A stretch of 64,000 nucleotides of DNA from Akkermansiaceae bacterium (GTDB lineage: Bacteria; Verrucomicrobiota; Verrucomicrobiia; Verrucomicrobiales; Akkermansiaceae). The stretch spans positions 186,001 to 250,000 of the forward strand of contig JAHCBC010000003.1 in assembly GCA_019634595.1 (NCBI GenBank). The letters run 5' to 3'. A program made the position numbers and the translations under genes. The notes beneath the pieces were generated by a model. The model saw only the letters and a list, made by a program, of their open reading frames with translations, was not told where the DNA came from and ran no database searches. Shown piece after piece: positions 43,244 to 49,995 of the stretch. The stretch's first letter is position 1, and every line of letters starts with the position of its first letter.

Positions 43244-44565
43244 AGCGCCACGCACCATCCCCACGCGGCGGCTTTCTGACAGGGCACCTGCACCGCATCC
43301 GCCACGATGTGCTGGGCCTGCTGGAGGAAAGCACGCGCGACCACGGGGACATCGTCCGCTTCAAGGTGGGGCCGCTGGTTTTCCACCTGCTCAACCACCC
43401 GGACCACGTGTCGCACGTGATGATCCGCAACCGCAGGAACTACGACAAGGCGTCCCGCAGTTCCGAAAACATCGGCCTCATCTGCGGGGAAAGCCTGCTC
43501 ACCTCCAACGGTCCCGCGTGGCAACTGAGCCGCCGCACCATCCAGCCGATGTTCCACCGCAGCGCGGTCGCCGGATTCGTCTCCAGCATCGCCGGATGCA
43601 CCCGTGACATGCTGGACGGATGGAAAGGAAAAGAGGAAACGGACGCGGCGTCGGAGATGATGAAGCTGACCTTCCGCGTGGTGGGACAGTGCCTTTTCGG
43701 AGCGGACCTGGGGCGGGAGGCGGAGACGGTGGAAAGCTCCATGCACCGCATGATGCTCCACACCTACCACCGCTGGCGCAGCCTCCTCCCCCCTCCCGCG
43801 AACTGGCCGACACCGGCGAACCTGCGTTTCCGCAGATCGCTCGCGGAGGTGGACGGCATCATTTCCCGGCTCATCGCCGCGCAGCGGGCGGACCCGCCGG
43901 AAACACCCAACCTGCTGTCCATGCTGCTCCACGGCGAGGATGAGGAAACGGGTGCCGCGCTGGGCGACCGGGCCGTACGGAACGAGGCCATCACCTTTCT
44001 CCTCGCCGGGCATGAGACGACCGCCAACGGGCTGGCGTGGACGCTCTACTTGCTCTGTCGGCATCCGGAATGGATCACCCGCATCCGGGAGGAATTCGAC
44101 GCCATCTGCGGAAACCGTACGCCCACCATGGAGGACCTGCCGAAGCTGGTGGACACGCTGCACGTCTTCGAGGAAAGCATCCGCCTTTACCCACCGATCT
44201 GGGCGATGGAACGCCGGGCCATTTCCGATGACGAGATCGGCGGCTACCACATCCCGCGGAACTCCGGCGTCATTCTCAGCCCCTACATGCTGCACCGGCA
44301 TCCGGACTTCTGGGAGGACCCGGAGGCCTTCCGGCCCGACCGGTTCCTGAAGCGTGACCATGAATCCTACTACCCCTTCGGCGCGGGCCCGCGTTTCTGC
44401 ATCGGCAGTGAATTCGCGCTCGCGGAAGCCCGCGTGATCCTGCCGATGATCCTGCGGGAATTCGACCTGGAGGAGATGCCCGGCCAGACCATCGAGGCGG
44501 AGCCGTCGATCACCCTGCGGATGAAGAATGGATTCCGGGTGAGGTTGAGGGCGAGAAAAAGGTAG
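43240..44565 (+). CDS. Cytochrome P450
   Basis: 441 residues from the ATG at 43240, which overlaps the sulfotransferase stop by 4 bp. Motifs: I-helix AGHETTANGLAW (256-261), ExxR in FEESIRLYP (312-315), PERF-like AFRPDRFL, and the haem loop FGAGPRFCIG (380-389) with the axial Cys387. It has the CYP102/CYP120-like soluble bacterial look with hydrophobic access. Together with the sulfotransferase it could hydroxylate then sulfate one substrate. No ferredoxin gene is adjacent. The TAG stop lies in the left arm of a short inverted repeat. Confidence 0.93.
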   Translation: MKRHAPSPRGGFLTGHLHRIRHDVLGLLEESTRDHGDIVRFKVGPLVFHLLNHPDHVSHVMIRNRRNYDKASRSSENIGLICGESLLTSNGPAWQLSRRTIQPMFHRSAVAGFVSSIAGCTRDMLDGWKGKEETDAASEMMKLTFRVVGQCLFGADLGREAETVESSMHRMMLHTYHRWRSLLPPPANWPTPANLRFRRSLAEVDGIISRLIAAQRADPPETPNLLSMLLHGEDEETGAALGDRAVRNEAITFLLAGHETTANGLAWTLYLLCRHPEWITRIREEFDAICGNRTPTMEDLPKLVDTLHVFEESIRLYPPIWAMERRAISDDEIGGYHIPRNSGVILSPYMLHRHPDFWEDPEAFRPDRFLKRDHESYYPFGAGPRFCIGSEFALAEARVILPMILREFDLEEMPGQTIEAEPSITLRMKNGFRVRLRARKR

Positions 44566-44693
44566 GGCTGCCCGGCCCGGGCTGCCGAAGCTGCAACGCG
44601 GGTAGTCCTGCGTCGCTCCTTTTCATCATCGGGCATCATCCGCCTGTCCGCCGAAAGCATCGGCGCGCCCGGCGGTCGCGACCCTACCTTTTT
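44556..44693. repeat. Inverted repeat around the P450 stop codon
   Basis: AAAAAGGTAGGG (44556-44567) is repeated inverted at 44682-44693 (CCCTACCTTTTT). The left arm includes the TAG of the P450 gene; next to the right arm is a 10-bp palindrome GGTCGCGACC (44674-44683). A 138-bp unit is outlined. No coding potential is evident in it. Confidence 0.45.
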
Positions 44694-44726
44694 TCCAAAG
44701 GCAGTCGCACCCTCCCAAACCACCAT

Positions 44727-44958
44727 CGGGACAAAATTCATCTGTCCTGAACGATCCGCCGCGAGACGCCAAAAATCCTTCGGGACATCATCGGGACACG
44801 CGCTCAAAGGATCATGGAAACGATAAAGGAGCCGACGCGTTCGGCACAAAGCGTTGATAGCCTGATGAAAACGGATCAAACCACCCTTTGGTCAGCGCCC
44901 TCGGGACAATCGGGACATGCTCGGGACATGACCGATTTGTCTCTACCTGATCGGGACA
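44727..44958. promoter_or_regulatory. CGGGACA direct-repeat array
   Basis: Seven exact CGGGACA units on the plus strand start at 44727, 44781, 44792, 44902, 44911, 44922 and 44952, and an inverted copy lies at 44991-44997. The extended consensus is TCGGGACATG. Spacing within the clusters is 11, 9 and 11 bp, about one helical turn. Spacing is too irregular for a CRISPR. This is most likely a protein-binding array between the convergent P450 and acyl-ligase genes. The 44566-45027 gap holds nothing coding. Confidence 0.5.
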
Positions 44959-44959
44959 T

Positions 44960-44995
44960 GGACACGGGGGGCCTTGTATAGAGGCCCCCGTGTCC
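44960..44995. other. Strong stem-loop downstream of the acyl-ligase gene
   Basis: GGACACGGGGGGCC (44960-44973) pairs with GGCCCCCGTGTCC (44983-44995) except for one bulged G, around a loop TTGTATAGA. It lies 33 bp past the minus-strand stop at 45028. There is no T run on either side, so it is not a canonical intrinsic terminator, but it may stabilise mRNA 3' ends. It overlaps the end of the CGGGACA array. Confidence 0.6.
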
Positions 44996-45027
44996 CGGTC
45001 CGGCCGGTCCGGTGGAGGTAGGTATCG

Positions 45028-46593
45028 CTAGATACTTTCCAGCAGCTTCCTCAACGCCGGATAGTCGATCTTCGCGTTGTGCCTGCGGTCGAGCGGCAGT
45101 TCCGGCAGGTTGACGATCCGCTGCATCCCGAACGACGTCGCCATTTCGGAAATCGCGGCGTGTTCCTCCGCCGAAAGGATTTTCCCCACCACCAGCAGAC
45201 GCTCGCCCTTCCACTCCAGCGTGGCCATACGGATGCCGGGAAAGCTTTCCCGGAGGGCGCACTCGATGGCGAATGGATAGCGGAACGCATCCGCCGGCAA
45301 TCCACCGGAAGAAGGGAATGCGGGCAGCTTTTCCGCGCAACGCCCGAGCAACCAGACCCTGCCCTGTGCATCCAACCATCCGGCGTCCCCGGTGCGGTGC
45401 CAGATAGTTCCGTCCACATGGACCTTCGTCTCCCGGTCACCCAGCCCGCCCAGATAGCCGGGCAGCACGTGGTCCCCGCTGACAACGATCTCGCCCGCCT
45501 GACCCTGCGTCTGCTCCAGCCCATCGAAGGCCACGGCATCCATCGGCCCCAGCGGCGTGCCCCAGTGATCCCTGATGACGCGCAGCGAAATCTCCGCGAC
45601 AGGCACACCGGAACAGAGGCCCGCGCCTTCCTTCGTCAGGGCGGCGGCTTCCTCATCCGGATGGTGATGGGCGATGGGTTCCGCTTCCGTTGAGCCGAAG
45701 ACGGAATGGATCTCCGCGTCCGGCAGGGCCTTGCGGAGCCGCCGCAGCAGGTCGGGAAAGACCGGCGCGCCGCCGGTGTAGATGCGCCGCAGCGGCGGCA
45801 GGCCGTCAGGAGATCGCAGAAACGCCTCGAAGAATGCGGGTGATGCGGCGCAACGGGTGACGGCATGGCGCGCGCATTGGCTGAGGACCGCCGCCGTATC
45901 GGGAGAGCCGGGCTTCGCCAGGTTCGTCGCCGCGAGGACACTGGTGAGGCCGGAAGCCAGGTTCGCCAGCACGAAGACGGGCAGCGTGATCAGATCAACC
46001 TCGCCGTCACGGAAGTCGAGCGACCTAGAAAGCGCGCGGTGTTGGGCGAGCAGAAAGCCGTGCGTCCTGACCGCCGCCTTTGGCACACCCGTGCTGCCAC
46101 TGGTGAAGGTGATGAGCGCCGGTTCATCCTCCGGGACATCCACCAGCTCATGGGGAGTGGCATCCGTCCGCCACTTCATCGTGCGGGGAAACCATGCACC
46201 GGTGCGGAAGCGCATCGGGCATTTCCGGATCTCCGGGATGACCATGCCGAATGCCTGTGCCTTCCATGAACCGAAGAACGCGGCGAGCCTCACCCGCTGG
46301 CAGCACAGCGAGATGAAGGCCCTGCCACCGGACGGATCCGCCAGCATGGCCCGCACACCGAGGTGGAATGCGGCGAGCAGGAATTCGTAAAGCTCGATGG
46401 ACACCGGATGGAGAAGCAGGACGGTGTCGCCGCGTTTCAGGCCGCTCCGCTTGAGAAAGGAAGCACCACCCGCCACGCGCTCCATCAGCTCCCGGTAGGT
46501 CACGATCCGGTCCACTCCGTTTGCGGAATCGACCAGCGCCGGACGGTCCGGATGTTCCGCCGCACGCTCCGCCAACAGTGCGACCAGGTTCAT
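45028..46593 (-). CDS. AMP-dependent acyl/aryl ligase (OleC-like)
   Basis: 521 residues of the acyl-adenylating superfamily. The phosphate loop TFTSGSTGVPK is at 162-172, YTGGAPVFPDLLRRL and HSVFGSTEAEPIAHHH surround the A5 motif, HRTGDAGWLDAQGRVWLLGR carries A7/A8, and the catalytic Lys508 is in HNAKIDYPALRKL. The RKCPMRF-type N-domain and A8 resemble OleC-type beta-lactone/olefin ligases and acyl-CoA synthetases. As the last gene of the operon it overlaps the GNAT gene by 4 bp. It would activate a carboxylate, fatty or isoprenoid, for transfer. Confidence 0.85.
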   Translation of the reverse strand: MNLVALLAERAAEHPDRPALVDSANGVDRIVTYRELMERVAGGASFLKRSGLKRGDTVLLLHPVSIELYEFLLAAFHLGVRAMLADPSGGRAFISLCCQRVRLAAFFGSWKAQAFGMVIPEIRKCPMRFRTGAWFPRTMKWRTDATPHELVDVPEDEPALITFTSGSTGVPKAAVRTHGFLLAQHRALSRSLDFRDGEVDLITLPVFVLANLASGLTSVLAATNLAKPGSPDTAAVLSQCARHAVTRCAASPAFFEAFLRSPDGLPPLRRIYTGGAPVFPDLLRRLRKALPDAEIHSVFGSTEAEPIAHHHPDEEAAALTKEGAGLCSGVPVAEISLRVIRDHWGTPLGPMDAVAFDGLEQTQGQAGEIVVSGDHVLPGYLGGLGDRETKVHVDGTIWHRTGDAGWLDAQGRVWLLGRCAEKLPAFPSSGGLPADAFRYPFAIECALRESFPGIRMATLEWKGERLLVVGKILSAEEHAAISEMATSFGMQRIVNLPELPLDRRHNAKIDYPALRKLLESI

Positions 46594-47579
46594 AGCGGCT
46601 TCGAGAAAAGGACATATCTCCGGAACGCGCGGCCCTCATGCCTGCCGGTGATCTTCAGGGAGGTGTTCGTCTGGTGCTGCAGCGCGTGGATCGCCTCCGT
46701 GTATCCTTTTCCACGGGCGATGCGGTGCAGTTCATCCACCAGCAGGCTGCCAAGGCCCGCACTCCTGGATGAGGGATCGACGGCCAGCGTCTTGACGATC
46801 ACTGCGGGCTGCTCCCCACGGGCAGCGGCCTCCAGATCCGGAATGCCGAAGACGAAACCACACGGCACACCGTCGCGTTCCGCGATCCTGGCAAACTGCG
46901 GGTCCACATGTTGCTTCACCTTCAGGTAGGAGGAGACAAAGGACTCCCTGCCCAGCGGGGTGTAGAGGAAGTTGTTCGTGAAGCTGCGCAGGCTGAGATC
47001 ATGGATGGTCGCCAGTTCCTCCTCATAGCGCTCCGTATCGAGCGGACGGATGGTGATGCCGGAGCGGATGATCCTTTCCTTCAAGGCGGGGGGCACCGCT
47101 TCGCTGCCATCCAGCTCCATCACGGATGAGGAATAGGAGGACAGTTCGCCGAAGCCCGCAGCCCGCCACCACACCGGATAGAACTCACGGTTGCGTGGCT
47201 CCAGCAGGAACGGTGGGCGACCGTCGCTTTCATCAACGAAGCGGTAGCTCCGCCACGTGTTGCCATTCATGGGACCAACCGCCAGCATGCATCCCTGCGC
47301 GGCGAGGTGACCGCACGCGGCATCCAGCAGGGCCTTCGCGCCTTCCTCATCCCGCGCGGCGAATCCTCCTGCCACTCCCAGCTTGTTCTCCGGGTAGGGC
47401 GGGACATCACTCCACCACAGCGCGAGATGGGCGGCGATCTTTCCTCCCTCCGTGACGAAGACACGCGCATCCGGTTGTTCGCTTTCCGGAACCATGGCAC
47501 CGGGCGATGGCAGATTTTCCGCAAGCGGCATCTCCGGAATGCCCGGGCCGGGAGTGATGATGGTTTCCAGCGGATTCAT
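46590..47579 (-). CDS. GNAT-family N-acetyltransferase
   Basis: 329 residues from the ATG at 47579. The first ~150 residues form a GNAT-like half (FVTEGGKIAAHLALWWSDVP, YRFVDESDGRPPFLLEP); the second holds a canonical acetyl-CoA site, VIVKTLAVDPSSRSAGLGSL followed by LVDELHRIARGKGY (motif A, R/Q-x-x-G-x-G/A type). This could be a double-GNAT enzyme, such as those modifying amines on lipids or antibiotics. It overlaps the kinase gene and the ligase gene by 4 bp each. Substrate unknown; the amino group of the BtaA-type headgroup is one candidate. Confidence 0.8.
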   Translation of the reverse strand: MNPLETIITPGPGIPEMPLAENLPSPGAMVPESEQPDARVFVTEGGKIAAHLALWWSDVPPYPENKLGVAGGFAARDEEGAKALLDAACGHLAAQGCMLAVGPMNGNTWRSYRFVDESDGRPPFLLEPRNREFYPVWWRAAGFGELSSYSSSVMELDGSEAVPPALKERIIRSGITIRPLDTERYEEELATIHDLSLRSFTNNFLYTPLGRESFVSSYLKVKQHVDPQFARIAERDGVPCGFVFGIPDLEAAARGEQPAVIVKTLAVDPSSRSAGLGSLLVDELHRIARGKGYTEAIHALQHQTNTSLKITGRHEGRAFRRYVLFSKPL

Positions 47580-48898
47580 GGACGGAAAAGGAAAGCGGTG
47601 AGGGAGACGGCCAGCGCGAGCACGCCCTTGACCATCCACAGAGCGGTGTCACCGCCCCGCCAGGAGCGTGACAATTTGCCGAACCATAGCACGGCCAGCA
47701 GGGTCGCGGCAAATGCCGATGCAACCGGGACCACCAGCGCGCCGGCATACGGCCACAGCCATGCCAAGCCCGGCAGCGCGGCGATGAACGCTCCTTTCAG
47801 CACCGCCCGCAGCGGCCTCGGTGAAAGCCCCGGCACGGAGGTGCGGGTGGCGGTGTCCAGGATGGCGAGCTGCGCCATCATCGCGAAGGACACGCCCGCC
47901 AGACCCAGCGCGACCGGCAGCCGATCCAGTGCCACCGCCACAACCCACGGCATGGCGGCGAGGGCATGGGACACCACCGCGTCCAGCCGGTGGTCGAAGG
48001 ATTTGATGAGATGGTGTTTCCGCGTGGTGATGAGGTGGGAGATGAACACGCCGGACGGCGGCAGCGCGAACCTCCAGTCCGCGAGGATGGCGCAGCCGTA
48101 TCCCAGCAGCACACTGCCCAGCAACGCGCCGCCGTTCAGCGTGGACCACCGTGATCCGACCAACACCAGCACCAGCAGGACGACGAGCACGATGAACCGC
48201 CAGGTGAGCGACGGGGTGTCCAGCAACAGCAGGCGGTCGAGCGCGAAGATGCAGCCCAGCGGGATCACCAGGTTGTCAAACCCACGGTCGGAGATCCCCT
48301 CCGCCATCATCGCCAGCGTGGCGAGGATGAGCGCGATCCAGAGGGAGTGGACCATGTCCATGCGCCCCCCGAGGAAGAGAGGCAGGAACACGCACAGGAA
48401 CGCGGTGGTGAGGAAGATCAGCGAACCCTCCACGGTCTTGAAGCCCTCCCCCACCCCATAGTGACGCCTGCCCCACCGTGTGCCACCCACGGCGCTGGCC
48501 GCATCCGCCAGTGTCAGGATTCCGATGGGGATGCCGTGCAGGTAGGGATCCCCACCGGAGAAATGGAACACGGCGGCCACGGCAGGCGCGAACAGCACCT
48601 CCCCATACGATGGCCGTTTGATCCCGTGCAACGCGGAGCCGACGCCGCTGCGCAACGACGGGATGGACCGCACCACTGCCAGCGGGATGGTGGCCGCCGC
48701 CGCCAGCACCCACACCGGCAACGGCCGTTCGAACACCCATGGAAAGGAAACGCAGACCAGCCCCATCAGCACATGGACCGACTTCCGCGAAACCTCCGGC
48801 GAGGCTCCGCAGCGGGCGGTGATCGCACGGACCGATGGCAGGCCCGCGGCGAGGATGAGCACCACCACCAGCACGCAGAGCCATTCGTAGCCGGTCAC
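47576..48898 (-). CDS. Phytol/dolichol-kinase-like polytopic membrane protein
   Basis: 440 residues. The first ~220 residues resemble the VTE5/dolichol kinase/CDP-transferase superfamily: SRKSVHVLMGLV (~37-48), HGIKRPSYGEVLF, LADAASAVGGTRWGRR (130-145) and KTVEGS (154-159), the sequence set used to phosphorylate a polyprenol with CTP. The remaining ~220 residues are a second membrane segment not matched by me to a family, with a GGALLGSVLLGYGC helix and KHHLIKSFDHRLD. The second half could be DUF92-like, the family of phytyl-phosphate kinase VTE6, but this is weak. It overlaps both neighbours by 4 bp. Confidence 0.65.
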   Translation of the reverse strand: MTGYEWLCVLVVVLILAAGLPSVRAITARCGASPEVSRKSVHVLMGLVCVSFPWVFERPLPVWVLAAAATIPLAVVRSIPSLRSGVGSALHGIKRPSYGEVLFAPAVAAVFHFSGGDPYLHGIPIGILTLADAASAVGGTRWGRRHYGVGEGFKTVEGSLIFLTTAFLCVFLPLFLGGRMDMVHSLWIALILATLAMMAEGISDRGFDNLVIPLGCIFALDRLLLLDTPSLTWRFIVLVVLLVLVLVGSRWSTLNGGALLGSVLLGYGCAILADWRFALPPSGVFISHLITTRKHHLIKSFDHRLDAVVSHALAAMPWVVAVALDRLPVALGLAGVSFAMMAQLAILDTATRTSVPGLSPRPLRAVLKGAFIAALPGLAWLWPYAGALVVPVASAFAATLLAVLWFGKLSRSWRGGDTALWMVKGVLALAVSLTAFLFRP

Positions 48899-49995
48899 TC
48901 CATGACCTCCTCCACGACGAAGCGGCTGTAGAAGAAGGCACGGTCCATTCCGAAAAGATCATCCGCCGGGATGGGCCGCAGCCGGTGGGCCAGCGATGCG
49001 GGACGCGACCGCGGGGCCAGCATGTTCCAGTAGGCCAGACGCGCCCCGGGCACGGAGGCGTCCGCGATTTTTTCCAGCAGCGCGGCGGTGTTGTCCTCGC
49101 TCATGTATTCGAAGATGTCCGAAAGATTGAACGCACCATAACGCCGGTCCGGCTCGGATTCGAGCAAGGCCTCGATCGACCCGGGAGCGATGCGGAACCT
49201 CCCCGCCGCGATGGACTCGCGGATGAGCGGGAAATTCCGCTCCTCCAGCGCCTCCGGCAGCGCCCCGCCATGGGTGCCGGTCAGGATCCAGTGCAGGTAG
49301 GGATTTTCCGACGGGTCCAGCACCGCCAGCGCGTGCCGGGTGCGGGACAGGATGCGGTCCGCGACGGAGCCTTCCACGTATTTGAAGAACTCCGGATCAC
49401 GGCCCAGCGCCCCCATCACCGTGCGGGAAAAGAAGATGCGGAAGATCCACCTCCAGCGGCGGTTGTTCCATTCCCTTTGGTAGAAGTGCAGCCGCGCACC
49501 GGGGTCGCGTGGCTCCAGCAAGGAGAGCACCCGCTTGCGGCCATGGGCCAGCGGCAGCACCCGGCTGCGGAAGGTGGCGAAGTAGCGCTCGAACTTCCCC
49601 GCAGAGCCGACACCCGCCGCGACCGCCTCCGGACGCGCGTCCCAGAACGCACGCACCTCCTCCGGCAGCGCGTCGCGGACTTTCCGGTAGATCGCCTGCC
49701 GGTCCGCACATGGACGGGAGCCGATGAGCCGCAGCAGTTCCCCATGGTCCAGATGGAGGTACGATGCTTTCCGTAGTTCGATGCAGGCGATCTGCGCCGC
49801 GTTCATCTCCACGGCGGTGACGGAGGCCGCACCCGCCGCCAGCAGAGCGAAGCTGTTCTCCCCGGCGGAGCCGATGCTCAGGCAGTCCCGGCCTGCGGGC
49901 AGCAGGCCGCCGATGAGCAAGCGGGAGTCCTCCCAGCACTGGGCGTAGCGGATCTCCGAAAAGTCGGCGCGGTGCTGGATCTCGGAGGTGGTCAT
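48895..49995 (-). CDS. DUF3419/BtaA-like S-adenosylmethionine:aminocarboxypropyl transferase
   Basis: 366 residues. YAQCWEDSRLLIGGLLPAGR then CLSIGSAGENSFALLAAGA matches BtaA, which attaches the 3-amino-3-carboxypropyl group of SAM to diacylglycerol in betaine lipid synthesis; VEMNAAQIACIELRKASYLH corresponds to the D-x-N-x-x-Q nucleotide-binding loop. The C-terminal ~220 residues fit DUF3419 (FNLSDIFEYMSEDNTAALLE). BtaB, which methylates the product, is absent. Within this operon the acceptor may not be diacylglycerol. It overlaps the PEP-synthase-like gene and the kinase gene by 4 bp each. Confidence 0.8.
   Translation of the reverse strand: MTTSEIQHRADFSEIRYAQCWEDSRLLIGGLLPAGRDCLSIGSAGENSFALLAAGAASVTAVEMNAAQIACIELRKASYLHLDHGELLRLIGSRPCADRQAIYRKVRDALPEEVRAFWDARPEAVAAGVGSAGKFERYFATFRSRVLPLAHGRKRVLSLLEPRDPGARLHFYQREWNNRRWRWIFRIFFSRTVMGALGRDPEFFKYVEGSVADRILSRTRHALAVLDPSENPYLHWILTGTHGGALPEALEERNFPLIRESIAAGRFRIAPGSIEALLESEPDRRYGAFNLSDIFEYMSEDNTAALLEKIADASVPGARLAYWNMLAPRSRPASLAHRLRPIPADDLFGMDRAFFYSRFVVEEVME

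Noticed and set aside
44727..44958. CGGGACA repeats as a CRISPR array
   Set aside because: Units are only 7 bases and spacing varies from 9 to 110 bp; there are no uniform spacers and no cas genes.
44960..44995. Stem-loop as a rho-independent terminator of the acyl-ligase operon
   Set aside because: It has a strong stem but no U-rich tail on either strand, so it is reported as a stem-loop only.
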